From positions 5,766,001 through 5,830,000 of the forward strand of contig NZ_PJMX01000001.1 of NCBI RefSeq assembly GCF_002846415.1: a DNA stretch of 64,000 nucleotides, in the 5' to 3' direction. The notes beneath the pieces were generated by a model, which saw only the letters and a list, made by a program, of their open reading frames with translations, was not told the DNA's origin and searched no databases. Positions 38,680 to 46,846 of the stretch are shown here, piece by piece. Positions within the stretch are counted from its first letter, which is position 1, and each line of letters opens with the position of its first letter. The stretch comes from Streptomyces sp. TLI_146. Lineage in GTDB: Bacteria > Actinomycetota > Actinomycetes > Streptomycetales > Streptomycetaceae. The translations under genes were made by a program, and so were the position numbers.

Positions 38680-39759
38680 ATGGCAGACAGCGCACTCGAC
38701 CTGACCCTGGACGGCCCCGCGCTCACCGCGTGGCTCGTCGACTTCCCGTCCGAGAGCGGAACGGAGAAGCCGCTCGCGGACGCGATCGAGGCGGCCCTGC
38801 GTACGCTGCCGCATCTGACCGTGGACCGCCACGGCAACAACGTCGTGGCCCGCACCCACCTGGGCCGGGCCGAACGGGTCGTCCTCGCCGGGCACATCGA
38901 CACCGTCCCGATCGCCGGCAACGTGCCGTCCCGCCTCGACGAGAACGGCGTCCTGTGGGGCTGCGGCACCTCGGACATGAAGTCCGGCGTGGCCGTCCAG
39001 CTGCGCATCGCCGCGACCGTCCCCGAGCCCAACCGCGACCTCACCTTCGTCTTCTACGACAACGAAGAGGTCGCCGCACACCTCAACGGTCTCGGCCATG
39101 TGGCAGACGCACACCCCGACTGGATCGAGGGCGACTTCGCGGTCCTCCTGGAGCCCTCCGACGCCCAGGTCGAGGGCGGCTGCCAGGGCACGCTGCGGGT
39201 CATCCTGCACACGGCGGGGGAGCGGGCCCACTCCGCGCGCAGCTGGATGGGCTCCAACGCCATCCACGCGGCCGCCCCGATCCTGGCCGCGCTCGCCGCG
39301 TACGAGCCGCGCCGGCCGGTGATCGACGGCCTGGAGTACCGCGAGGGCCTGAACGCGGTACGGATCGAGGGCGGCGTCGCCAACAACGTCATCCCCGACG
39401 CCTGCGCGGTCACCGTCAACTACCGCTACGCCCCGGACCGCACCGCCGAGGAGGCGCTGGCCCACGTCCGCGAGGTCTTCGCGGACTGCGGGATCACCGA
39501 GTTCACCGTCGACGACCACTCGGGCGCGGCCCTGCCGGGGCTCTCACACCCGGCCGCCGCGGCCTTCATGGCGGCGGTCGGCGGCACCCCGCAGCCCAAG
39601 TTCGGCTGGACCGACGTCTCCCGCTTCGGCGCGCTGGGCGTGCCCGCCGTCAACTACGGTCCCGGCGACGCCCTCTACGCGCACAAGCGGGACGAGCATG
39701 TGGCCGTGGACCGGATCACCCACTGCGAACGGCGACTTCACGCCTGGCTGACCGCCTGA
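38680..39759 (+). CDS. dapE: Succinyl-diaminopimelate desuccinylase DapE
   Basis: A 359-residue M20-family zinc hydrolase that releases LL-diaminopimelate from its N-succinyl form. Metal ligands are visible in LAGHIDTVP, GTSDMKSGVA and FYDNEEV, and the dimerisation-domain element EGGVANNVIPDACAVTVNYR is typical. It ends with KFGWTDVSRFGALGVPAVNY and the final metal-ligand His in DALYAHKRDEH. Length and motifs are complete. The start follows a -10-like tagggt, consistent with a leaderless mRNA. Confidence 0.94.
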   Translation: MADSALDLTLDGPALTAWLVDFPSESGTEKPLADAIEAALRTLPHLTVDRHGNNVVARTHLGRAERVVLAGHIDTVPIAGNVPSRLDENGVLWGCGTSDMKSGVAVQLRIAATVPEPNRDLTFVFYDNEEVAAHLNGLGHVADAHPDWIEGDFAVLLEPSDAQVEGGCQGTLRVILHTAGERAHSARSWMGSNAIHAAAPILAALAAYEPRRPVIDGLEYREGLNAVRIEGGVANNVIPDACAVTVNYRYAPDRTAEEALAHVREVFADCGITEFTVDDHSGAALPGLSHPAAAAFMAAVGGTPQPKFGWTDVSRFGALGVPAVNYGPGDALYAHKRDEHVAVDRITHCERRLHAWLTA

Positions 39760-39836
39760 ATTTCATCATTCGTCACGTAAGTCGTCCTACCCTGGCCGGA
39801 CGCGTCATATGACTCAGTCAGCGGAGGGAGCACGCA

Positions 39837-40595
39837 ATGGCCAACCCCGAGGGAGAGTTCCCGGGCGAACAGCGTCTTGAGCAGCGGCTCGGGCCGGTGC
39901 TGCGCCGCCGCGACCAGGTCCAGGCCGGCACCACCGACCAGCGCCTCCTCGACACCGAGGGCGACTCGGAGTGGGTGCACACCGACCCCTGGCGGGTCAT
40001 GCGCATCCAGTCCGAGTTCGTGGAGGGCTTCGGCGCGCTCGCCGAACTGCCCAGCGCCATCAGCGTCTTCGGCTCGGCCCGTACGCCGGTGGGCTCACCG
40101 GAGTACGAGGCGGGCGTCGCCATCGGGCACGCGCTGGTCGAGGCGGGCTTCGCGGTGATCACCGGCGGCGGGCCGGGCGCGATGGAGGCGGCCAACCGGG
40201 GCGCGCGCGAGGCGCGGGGCGTGTCGGTCGGGCTGGGCATCGAGCTCCCCTTCGAGCAGGGGCTCAACCCGCATGTCGACATCGGCGTCAACTTCCGCTA
40301 CTTCTTCGTGCGGAAGACGATGTTCGTGAAGTACGCCCAGGGGTTCGTGGTCCTGCCCGGCGGTCTGGGCACGCTGGATGAGCTCTTCGAGGCGCTCACG
40401 CTCGTCCAGACCGGCAAGGTGACGCGCTTCCCGATCGTGCTGTTCGGCTCGGCGTACTGGGCGGGCCTGGTGGACTGGCTCCGCGACACGGTGGTCGGCG
40501 GCGGCAAGGCCTCCGAGGGCGACCTGCTCCTGTTCCACGTCACGGACAGCGTGGAGGAGGCGGTGGCCCTGGTGACGAAGGAGGTGGGCCGGTAG
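39837..40595 (+). CDS. LOG-family (TIGR00730) nucleoside 5'-monophosphate phosphoribohydrolase-like protein
   Basis: A 252-residue Rossmann-fold protein of the lysine-decarboxylase-like/LOG family. The nucleotide-binding GGGPGAMEAANRGAREA and the signature PGGLGTLDELFEA are both present. Plant LOG and the mycobacterial homolog release cytokinin bases from riboside monophosphates; the physiological substrate in Streptomyces is uncertain. A ggagggag site precedes the ATG. It follows dapE by 77 bases and ends before palindrome copy C. Confidence 0.9.
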   Translation: MANPEGEFPGEQRLEQRLGPVLRRRDQVQAGTTDQRLLDTEGDSEWVHTDPWRVMRIQSEFVEGFGALAELPSAISVFGSARTPVGSPEYEAGVAIGHALVEAGFAVITGGGPGAMEAANRGAREARGVSVGLGIELPFEQGLNPHVDIGVNFRYFFVRKTMFVKYAQGFVVLPGGLGTLDELFEALTLVQTGKVTRFPIVLFGSAYWAGLVDWLRDTVVGGGKASEGDLLLFHVTDSVEEAVALVTKEVGR

Positions 40596-40718
40596 GCCCC
40601 ACCTCTTTCCGGCTGCGGCCCGTGCCGGGTTGCTCGCGCACCGGCTCGTGGCCGGAACTCTGCCCCCACCCCGCCCCTTCCCGAAAGCCCTCTGGCGGGC
40701 GGCCGGTCACTTCGTCTG

Positions 40719-40812
40719 CGGACCGTCTGTGGTTGCTCGCGCAGTTCCCCGCGCCCCTAACTACCTAGGGGCGCGGGGAACTGCGCGACCAGCCACCCAC
40801 GGCCCGCAGGCG
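40719..40812. repeat. Dispersed long palindrome, copy C (bidirectional terminator)
   Basis: Arms gcgcagttccccgcgccccta-type, about 21 bp, at 40739-40759 and 40766-40786 with a 6-base loop. An imperfect outer stem contains tctgcgg and ccgcagg. It separates the convergent LOG-family and folP genes. Confidence 0.85.
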
Positions 40813-40840
40813 CAGGACGGGGCCCGGGGCGAAGCCCCGG

Positions 40841-41701
40841 CTACGCCAGGCCGCGTCGGGCCACCGCCGGCGGGCGGTGGCCCGCGATGGACGCGACCAT
40901 GTCCAGGACCTGACGCGTCTCGGCGACCTCGTGCACCCGGTACACCTGAGCCCCCAGCCACGCCGACACAGCCGTCGTGGCGAGCGTCCCCAGCACCCGC
41001 TCCTTCACCGGCCGGTCCAGCGTCTCGCCGACGAAGTCCTTGTTGGACAGGGAGACCAGGACCGGCCACCCCGTCGCCGTCATCTCGCCGAGCCGCCGCG
41101 TCGCCTCCAGGCTGTGGCGGGTGTTCTTGCCGAAGTCATGACCGGGATCGATCATGATCCCGTCCCGCCGCACCCCGAGCGCGACCGCCCGCTCGGCGAG
41201 CCCCACCGTGACCCGGAGGATGTCCTCCACCACGTCCTCGTACGCGATCCGGTGCGGCCGCGTGCGCGGCTCCACACCGCCCGCGTGCGTGCACACCAGA
41301 CCCGCCCCGTATCGCGCCGCGACCTCAGCCAGCTTCGGGTCGACCCCGCCCCACGCGTCGTTCAGCACGTCCGCGCCCGCCTCGCAGACCGCCTCCCCGA
41401 CGTCGTGGCGCCAGGTGTCGACGCTGATCACCACGTCCGGGTGCCGCCGCCGCACCTCGGCCACGAAACCGACCGTGCGCCGCGCCTCCTCCTCGGCCGT
41501 CACCTCCTCGCCGGGGCCCGCCTTGACCCCGCCGATGTCGATGATGGCGGCGCCCTCGGACACCGCCTGCTCCACGCGGGCCAGCGCGGGCTCGTCGCGG
41601 AAGGTCGCGCCCTGGTCGTAGAAGGAGTCCGGGGTCCGGTTGACGATCGCCATGATCACCGGCTCGTGCGCGTCGAACTCGCGCCGTCCCAGCCGCAGCA
41701 T
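40841..41701 (-). CDS. folP: Dihydropteroate synthase-family protein
   Basis: A 286-residue pterin-binding TIM barrel. The pterin-binding start (MAIVNRTPDSFYDQG), IDIGGVKAGPG, ISVDTWRHDV, LNDAWGG, MIDPGHDFGKN and LVSLSNKDFVGE follow the DHPS order. Position in the dapE-LOG-folP-DivIVA-tag series matches mycobacterial folP2, a paralog whose DHPS activity is disputed. The canonical NVTPDSF start reads NRTPDSF here, so a specialised role is possible. A gaggagg site precedes the ATG. Confidence 0.82.
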   Translation of the reverse strand: MLRLGRREFDAHEPVIMAIVNRTPDSFYDQGATFRDEPALARVEQAVSEGAAIIDIGGVKAGPGEEVTAEEEARRTVGFVAEVRRRHPDVVISVDTWRHDVGEAVCEAGADVLNDAWGGVDPKLAEVAARYGAGLVCTHAGGVEPRTRPHRIAYEDVVEDILRVTVGLAERAVALGVRRDGIMIDPGHDFGKNTRHSLEATRRLGEMTATGWPVLVSLSNKDFVGETLDRPVKERVLGTLATTAVSAWLGAQVYRVHEVAETRQVLDMVASIAGHRPPAVARRGLA

Positions 41702-41850
41702 CCGCTGTTTCCTCCTCGGGTAAGACGCCCGTGACCTCTAGGTTCCGTGTCCGGCGGGCCGGTCCGCGCCGCCCGACAGACCCTAACTCCCAGCCGCGCA
41801 TGGCACGATCGGACCCGACGGATTCCGGCTGGCGGGGAGAGGCTTCGCGC

Positions 41851-42174
41851 GTGTTCTGGTTCTTGCTGATCGCCATGGTCGTGGTGGTCGCCGCGGTCAC
41901 GCTGGCCGTGGTGGGCGGCGGCGACGGCGCCGTGCTGCCCGAGACGGGTCCCGAGCGGCTCACCGACCCGCTGCCCGAGGGCCGCCCGGTCGAGCGCGCG
42001 GACATCGACGCCCTGCGGCTCCCGGTGGCCGCGCGCGGCTACCGGATGGCCGACGTCGACGACGTGCTGAGCCGCCTCGCCGCCGAGCTCGCCGAGCGCG
42101 ACGCCCGGATCACCGACCTCCAGGAGGCGCTCAGCGCCGCCCACGCACCCCGCGACGAGGAGCCCCGCAAGTGA
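41851..42174 (+). CDS. DivIVA-domain membrane protein
   Basis: A 107-residue protein with one N-terminal membrane helix (FWFLLIAMVVVVAAVTLAVV). A short linker leads to a DivIVA-like segment (LPVAARGYRMADVDDVLSRL) that continues into a coiled coil (AELAERDARITDLQEALSAA). The GTG is chosen because ggggagagg lies eight bases upstream; an ATG at 41800 would add 17 residues before the helix. It overlaps tag by four bases. It may localise to curved or polar membrane, by analogy with DivIVA. Confidence 0.8.
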   Translation: MFWFLLIAMVVVVAAVTLAVVGGGDGAVLPETGPERLTDPLPEGRPVERADIDALRLPVAARGYRMADVDDVLSRLAAELAERDARITDLQEALSAAHAPRDEEPRK

Positions 42175-42758
42175 GCACCGCCATCCCCGGCCCGGACGGC
42201 CGGCTGCGCTGCCCGTGGGGCCTGTCCAGCGCGGACTACGTCGACTACCACGACAGCGAGTGGGGCCGTCCGGTCCACGGCGACGACGCCCTCTACGAAC
42301 GGCTGTGCCTGGAGGCCTTCCAGTCGGGCCTGTCCTGGATCACCATCCTGCGCCGCCGCGAGGGCTTCCGCCGCGCCTTCGCGGACTTCCGGATCGCCAA
42401 GGTGGCCGCCTTCACGGACGAGGACGCGGCGCGGCTGCTGACCGACGAATCGATCATCCGCAACCGCGCCAAGATCCAGGCGACGATCGCCAACGCGCGC
42501 GTACTGGCCGACTGGGCCCCCGGCGAGCTGGACGAGCTGATCTGGTCGTACGCCCCGGACGCGGCCTCCCGCCCGGCCCCGCGCACCCTGGCGGACGTCC
42601 CCCCGGTCACCGACGAGTCGACGGCGCTCTCCAAGGCCCTCAAGAAGCGGGGCCTGCGCTTCATCGGCCCCACGACGGCGTACGCGCTGATGCAGGCCTG
42701 CGGCCTGGTGGACGACCACCTGGCGGACTGTGTGGCCCGGGGCGGCCGTACCCCCTAA
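42171..42758 (+). CDS. tag: DNA-3-methyladenine glycosylase I
   Basis: A 195-residue base-excision-repair glycosylase of the Tag family that removes 3-methyladenine from DNA. Family markers are RCPWGLSSADYVDYHDSEWG, FEA/FQSGLSW, the catalytic-region RNRAKIQA and FIGPTTAYALMQACG; zinc ligands would be the N-terminal Cys and C-terminal His/Cys (DDHLADC). The GTG overlaps the DivIVA-domain gene by four bases. The stop codon lies inside a terminator hairpin. Confidence 0.93.
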   Translation: MSTAIPGPDGRLRCPWGLSSADYVDYHDSEWGRPVHGDDALYERLCLEAFQSGLSWITILRRREGFRRAFADFRIAKVAAFTDEDAARLLTDESIIRNRAKIQATIANARVLADWAPGELDELIWSYAPDAASRPAPRTLADVPPVTDESTALSKALKKRGLRFIGPTTAYALMQACGLVDDHLADCVARGGRTP

Positions 42759-42767
42759 GGGGTACGG
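42746..42767. terminator. Terminator overlapping the tag stop codon
   Basis: Stem ccgtacccc / ggggtacgg (9 bp) with a 4-base loop that includes part of the stop codon; it separates convergent genes. Confidence 0.6.
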
Positions 42768-42779
42768 GCCACGGATGGC

Positions 42780-43580
42780 TCAGCGCCCCACATATTTCGG
42801 CTTCTCCTTCGCCAGGAACGCCGCCACCGCGATCCCGTGGTCCTCGGAGGCCCCCGCCCGCGTCTGGAGCTCGTCCTCCTTCTCCAGCGCCTCGGCCAGC
42901 GAGTGCCCCGCCCCGTACGCCAGGGACTCCTTCAGGGCCGCGTACGCGAGCGTCGGGCCGGCGGCCAGCGCGCGGGCCACCGCCGCCGCCTCGGCCGCCA
43001 GCGAGTCGGCCGGGACCAGCTTGTTGACGATGCCGAGCTCGTACGCCTCCTGCGCCGTGATCGAGCGCGGGAAGAGCAGCAGGTCGGCGGCGCGCGAGTG
43101 GCCGATCAGCCGGGGGAGCGTCCAGGAGACGCCCGAGTCGGCGGTCAGGGCGACGCCCGCGAACGAGGTGTTGAAGGCGGCCGTGTCGGCCACCACCCGG
43201 TAGTCGGCCGCCAGCGCGAAGCCGAAGCCCGCGCCCGCCGCGACCCCGTTCACCCCGGCCACGACCGGCTTGGGCATCTCGGTGAGGGCCTTCACGATCG
43301 GGTTGTAGTGCTCGCGGACCGTGCTCATCGTGGAGCCGGTGCCCGCCGCGCGGTCCGCCGCCAGCAGGGCCACGTGCTCCTTGAGGTCCTGGCCCACGCA
43401 GAACGCCCGGCCCGTCGCCGTGAGCAGGACCGCCCGTACCGCCGGGTCCGCCGCGGCGGCCCGCGCCGCGTCCCGCAGGGCGACCTTGGCCTCGGTGTTC
43501 ATGGCGTTCATGGCGTCGGGACGGTTGATCGTGATCGTCGCGAGCCCGTCGGTCACCTCGTAGAGCACGGTGTCGGCCAT
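42780..43580 (-). CDS. Enoyl-CoA hydratase/isomerase family protein (PaaG-like)
   Basis: A 266-residue crotonase-fold protein. The oxyanion-hole segments GRAFCVGQDLKEHV and GVAAGAGFGFALAAD are intact. The GVALTADSGVSWTLPRLIG region has the Asp expected of PaaG/isomerase-type members rather than the Glu pair of classic hydratases. It acts on an enoyl-CoA, possibly in aromatic or fatty acid degradation. A ggagggg site precedes the ATG. It stands alone, without other catabolic genes nearby. Confidence 0.85.
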   Translation of the reverse strand: MADTVLYEVTDGLATITINRPDAMNAMNTEAKVALRDAARAAAADPAVRAVLLTATGRAFCVGQDLKEHVALLAADRAAGTGSTMSTVREHYNPIVKALTEMPKPVVAGVNGVAAGAGFGFALAADYRVVADTAAFNTSFAGVALTADSGVSWTLPRLIGHSRAADLLLFPRSITAQEAYELGIVNKLVPADSLAAEAAAVARALAAGPTLAYAALKESLAYGAGHSLAEALEKEDELQTRAGASEDHGIAVAAFLAKEKPKYVGR

Positions 43581-43767
43581 TGGGATGGATCCCCTCCGTT
43601 GCGGTGTCGTGTCCGCCCAGCATGGCGGAGATCATCGGCGCCGCACATGTGACCTGCGTCAAACAATCCCGGCCACCGCCCGGACCGGGGGTGGCGAAGT
43701 ATCGCAGGCGGATCGCCGAATTGGGTGGTTTTGATAGAGCGCGTTGCGCAAGCGATGCCGACCGATG

Positions 43768-43798
43768 TTGGTCATCGGGTCCTGCGATGCGGGATAAT
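43768..43798 (+). promoter_or_regulatory. Possible promoter of the DUF3117 gene
   Basis: In the 310-base gap 43581-43889, ttggtc (43768-43773) and gataat (43793-43798) are 19 bases apart. The gap is less GC-rich than its surroundings and I see no gene in it. Confidence 0.35.
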
Positions 43799-43889
43799 GA
43801 CCTGGAAGCAATGTGTTCGATGCCGGTAACACGGTGCCTGTCATGGGGCCGCCGGCTGCGATGAGCTGGTTTCAGGAAGGGGAAACAGC

Positions 43890-44057
43890 ATGGCGGCCAT
43901 GAAGCCGCGGACGGGCGACGGCCCGCTCGAGGTGACCAAGGAGGGGCGGGGCATCGTCATGCGCGTTCCGCTCGAAGGCGGCGGACGGCTTGTGGTCGAG
44001 CTGACCCCGGACGAGGCCGAGGCGCTCGGTGACGCTCTTAAGAAGGTCGTCGGCTGA
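43890..44057 (+). CDS. DUF3117 protein, 55 residues
   Basis: A very small protein (MAAMKPRTGDGPLEVTKEGR at its start, ending GDALKKVVG) that matches the actinobacterial DUF3117 family. That family is strikingly conserved and of unknown function; the mycobacterial homolog lies next to tagA, as here. A ggaagggga site precedes the ATG. A strong bidirectional hairpin follows. Confidence 0.9.
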   Translation: MAAMKPRTGDGPLEVTKEGRGIVMRVPLEGGGRLVVELTPDEAEALGDALKKVVG

Positions 44058-44085
44058 TTCAGCGGGCTTGACCCCCAATCTGCCC

Positions 44086-44123
44086 CCGCCCCGGGCCGGT
44101 ACGCGAGTACCGGCCCGGGGCGG
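44086..44123. terminator. Bidirectional terminator, DUF3117 / O-methyltransferase
   Basis: Perfect 17-bp stem (ccgccccgggccggtac and complement), loop gcga, between convergent genes. Confidence 0.88.
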
Positions 44124-44160
44124 AGTAGTTTTCCGGGGCCGCGAGCCCCGTGAAAAGCCG

Positions 44161-44796
44161 TCAGCCGCGCTTCACGGCGCAGAGCAGGCCGTCGCCCACC
44201 GGCAGCAGCGACCCGACGAGCTCCTGGCTCTCCCGTACGGTCCGCAGGAGGTCGCGCAGTCGCAGCACCTCGGCGGGCTGGACGCCGGAGTCGACCGTAC
44301 GGCCGTCGGCGAAGACCCCTTCGAAGCAGACGATGCCGCCGGGCCGCAGCAGGCGCAACGATTCAGCGAGGTAGTCGAGGGACTCCAGCCGGTCGCCGTC
44401 GCAGAACACCAGGTCGTATCCGCCGTCGGCGAGCCGGGGCAGTACGTCCAGGGCGCGCCCGGGAATGAAGCGCGCCCGGTTCCCGGCGAAGCCCGCCGCG
44501 CGGAACGCCTGCTTGGCGAACTGCTGGCGGTCCGCCTCGGGGTCGACGGTGGTCAGCACGCCGTCCGGCCGCAGGCCCTGGAGCAGATAGATCCCGGAGA
44601 CGCCGGTTCCGGTGCCGATCTCGGCGACCGCCTTGGCGTCGGCGGTGGCAGCGAGCAGGCGCAGCGCGGCCCCGGTCCCCGGGGACACCGAAGGCAGTCC
44701 TGCCTCCCGGGACCGCTCGCGGGCCCAGCGCAGCGCGTCGTCCTCGGCGACAAAGGCGTCGGCGAACGCCCAGCTCGTCTGCCGGTTGGCGGTAAT
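44161..44796 (-). CDS. SAM-dependent O-methyltransferase (Methyltransf_3 family)
   Basis: A protein of about 211 residues, CCoAOMT-like. The SAM-binding motif AVAEIGTGTGVSGIYLL is intact, TTVDPEADRQ holds the acidic residue contacting SAM, and LVFCDGDRLESLDYL the metal/catalytic Asp. The homolog also sits divergently beside the sigE-type gene in mycobacteria. Start is uncertain: no ATG, GTG or TTG fits near the conserved N-terminus. An ATT at 44796 follows a strong ggacaggagagg site, so ATT initiation is suggested. The only conventional start, ATG 44982, gives an unlikely Pro/Arg-rich extension. Confidence 0.82.
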   Translation of the reverse strand: MTANRQTSWAFADAFVAEDDALRWARERSREAGLPSVSPGTGAALRLLAATADAKAVAEIGTGTGVSGIYLLQGLRPDGVLTTVDPEADRQQFAKQAFRAAGFAGNRARFIPGRALDVLPRLADGGYDLVFCDGDRLESLDYLAESLRLLRPGGIVCFEGVFADGRTVDSGVQPAEVLRLRDLLRTVRESQELVGSLLPVGDGLLCAVKRG

Positions 44797-44849
44797 GGCC
44801 CTCTCCTGTCCCCGTAGTTGGCGCGCAACGGTGACTGTATCCGCTGCAC

Positions 44850-44878
44850 CCGGGAACCCGCAGATGGGACCGGGCGTT
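44850..44878 (+). promoter_or_regulatory. ECF-type promoter of the ECF sigma factor gene
   Basis: gggaacc (44850-44856), 16 bases, then cgttat (44873-44878) matches the -35 ggaac and -10 cgtt pattern used by SigE/SigH-type ECF sigma factors. It lies directly before the ECF sigma gene, implying autoregulation. Confidence 0.6.
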
Positions 44879-45026
44879 ATGAAGGGCGGGGGGATACATG
44901 GACGAGATGGGCGAGTACGGAATCCCGGTCCCCGAGCGGTCCGGGAAGCAGCGCGGTGCGAGGGGCACGAAGCCCGTCCCAAATGCGCGTAAAGATTCTT
45001 ATCCGGAGCTAACGGGCGAGGTGGCT

Positions 45027-45802
45027 ATGGTAGGGGCTCCACTGGACACCACCAGAGCCGACAGGGGAGGTGCGGCTGCGCCTGTGGATCGGGGAGGAGT
45101 GCTCCGGCGCTTTCTCAGGTCGGCGGGTGAGCCGAAATCCGTGACCTACACCGCTGACCGTTCCACCGCCGCAGACTCCGCAGCCACCGCGACCTTCGCC
45201 GACGCGGATTCCCCGGCGTGGACCCCTCCCACCTGGGAGGAGATCGTCAGCACGCACAGCGGCCGCGTCTACCGCCTCGCCTACCGCCTGACGGGCAACC
45301 AGCACGACGCCGAGGACCTCACCCAGGAGGTCTTCGTCCGCGTCTTCCGCTCGCTGTCGACCTACACGCCGGGCACGTTCGAGGGCTGGCTGCACCGGAT
45401 CACCACCAACCTCTTCCTGGACATGGTCCGCCGCCGCCAGCGCATCCGCTTCGACGCCCTGGGCGACGACGCGGCCGAGCGCCTCCCCAGCCGCGACCCG
45501 TCCCCCAGCAGGTCTTCAACGACGCGCACTTCGACGCCGACGTCCAGCAGGCGCTGGACACCCTCGCGCCCGAGTTCCGCGCCGCCGTCGTCCTCTGCGA
45601 CATCGAAGGACTGTCGTACGAGGAGATCGCCGCCACCCTCGGCGTGAAGCTCGGCACCGTGCGCAGCCGCATCCACCGCGGCCGTTCGCATCTGCGCAAG
45701 GCCCTCAAGCACCGCTCGCCCGAGGCTCGGGCCGAGCAGCAGCGTGCCCTCGCGGGGGTGGCGCCCGGCGCCCCGGGGGCGGTCGGAGAGGGGACCGCGT
45801 GA
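45027..45802 (+). pseudogene. ECF RNA polymerase sigma factor, SigE-like, frameshifted
   Basis: Group IV sigma factor interrupted by an apparent one-base deletion. Frame one encodes the N-terminus (VGAPLDTTRADRGG) and region 2 (RLAYRLTGNQHDAEDLTQEV, WLHRITTNLFLDMVRRRQR). It derails at the C-run 45502-45506. A second frame resumes with QQVFNDAHFDADVQQALDTL and region 4 (LSYEEIAATLGVKLGTVRSR) to the stop at 45802. One added C restores a 258-residue protein of normal layout. The ATG at 45027 is preferred; ATG 44898 would add 43 residues. It overlaps the anti-sigma gene by four bases and heads a sigE-rseA-htrA-tatB-type envelope-stress locus. Confidence 0.8.
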
Positions 45803-46788
45803 CCGGCACCAGTCCCACTCCCGCGGAACAGCATCTGGGAGACCGCCTCGCCGCCCTGGTCGACGGCGAGCTCAGCCATGACGCGCGCGAGCGCGTCCTG
45901 TCGCATCTGGCGACCTGTCCCAAGTGCAAGGCCGAGGCCGACGCCCAGCGCCGCGTCAAGAGCGTCTTCGCGCAGACGGCACCGCCCGCCCCCTCCGAGG
46001 GCCTTTTGGCCCGGCTCCAGGGGCTGCCCGGGGGGTCCGGAGGTGACGACGACGGTCGGGGACCATTCGGCGGGGGCCGCCTTGCCGACGGGGTCTTCTC
46101 GCCCGGAGTCCTGAGCGACCCGCGCGACCCGGCCGGGCGCTTCGGCTACGCACCCGGCGGGGCCCATGCGGCCGTCCTCGGCGGCGCGCTGCCCGGGCGG
46201 GGCTTCCGGATCCTCCCCCAAGCTCTGAATGAGCAGGGGGTGCCCCCATCCGTGGGCCGCCCCGAGGAGCGTTCGGGCTCGCCGTGGCGCGGGCGCAGGA
46301 TCGCCTTCGCCGCCGCCAGCGCCGTCTCGTTCGCGGCGATCGCGCTCGGCGCCGCGGTCCCGTCGGACTCCGGGCCGGACACCACCGCCCGGGGCGACGG
46401 CTCGGGCAGCAATGTCACGCCGCTGCGGGCCCAGAGCCCGTCGGCCGCTCCGGCCTCGGGGACGTCCCTGTCCATGGAGTCGCAGCGCAGACACGGCGGC
46501 GCGGCGAGCGCGCCACTGGCTCCCGAGTACACGGCGCCGGTCCCGATGGGTCTGGCCGGGCTCAACGGCATCCCGTCCCAGCCGTCCCAGCAGTTCGGCA
46601 ACCCGCCCCCAAGCTCCAAAGGAACAGGGGGGACCCCCTTGGCCGCTCTGCTGGGCAGTTCGTCCCTGCCTCCGCTGATACGTCCGGCGGTCGCCACCCT
46701 GGCGATGCGGCCGGTCACACCGCCACTCGCGCTCCCCGGCGCCACCCCGTCCGTACCGCCGACGCAGCTGGCGGCTCCCCGGCACTGA
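45799..46788 (+). CDS. Zinc-finger anti-sigma factor (RseA/ZAS type), membrane-anchored
   Basis: A 329-residue protein. The N-terminal ZAS domain has H36-x3-C40-x2-C43 (SHLATCPKC) that would clamp the neighbouring ECF sigma. A Gly/Asp-rich linker follows, then one membrane helix near residues 166-188 (IAFAAASAVSFAAIALGAAV) and a Pro/Ser-rich external tail. GTG start coupled to the sigma gene (gtga overlap). Two REP-like repeats lie in frame inside it, encoding PQALNEQGVPPS and PPPSSKGTGGTP, so linker and tail length is probably non-essential. Confidence 0.88.
   Translation: MTGTSPTPAEQHLGDRLAALVDGELSHDARERVLSHLATCPKCKAEADAQRRVKSVFAQTAPPAPSEGLLARLQGLPGGSGGDDDGRGPFGGGRLADGVFSPGVLSDPRDPAGRFGYAPGGAHAAVLGGALPGRGFRILPQALNEQGVPPSVGRPEERSGSPWRGRRIAFAAASAVSFAAIALGAAVPSDSGPDTTARGDGSGSNVTPLRAQSPSAAPASGTSLSMESQRRHGGAASAPLAPEYTAPVPMGLAGLNGIPSQPSQQFGNPPPSSKGTGGTPLAALLGSSSLPPLIRPAVATLAMRPVTPPLALPGATPSVPPTQLAAPRH
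46214..46249 (+). repeat. REP-like repeat inside the anti-sigma gene, copy 1
   Basis: cccccaagctc, a short spacer, gagcaggggg and tgccccca form a palindromic unit. It keeps the reading frame and encodes a linker before the membrane helix. Confidence 0.65.
46605..46642 (+). repeat. REP-like repeat inside the anti-sigma gene, copy 2
   Basis: cccccaagctc, spacer, gaacagggggg and accccc: same consensus as copy 1, 391 bases downstream, also in frame, in the external tail. Confidence 0.6.
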
Positions 46789-46846
46789 CCGTGCCCTGCG
46801 CTCCTCCCGGCAAACCTGGTTGAATCCCTGGGAGGGGTGCCCCCGG

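Noticed and set aside
45496..45516. Programmed -1 frameshift in the sigma factor
   Set aside because: The slip site GTCCCCCA is only partly slippery and no stimulatory structure is evident; homologs are, as I recall, encoded in one frame. A missing base is simpler.
46214..46642. Insertion sequence in the anti-sigma gene
   Set aside because: The repeats are only ~36 bases, lack transposase coding and target duplications, and keep the frame.
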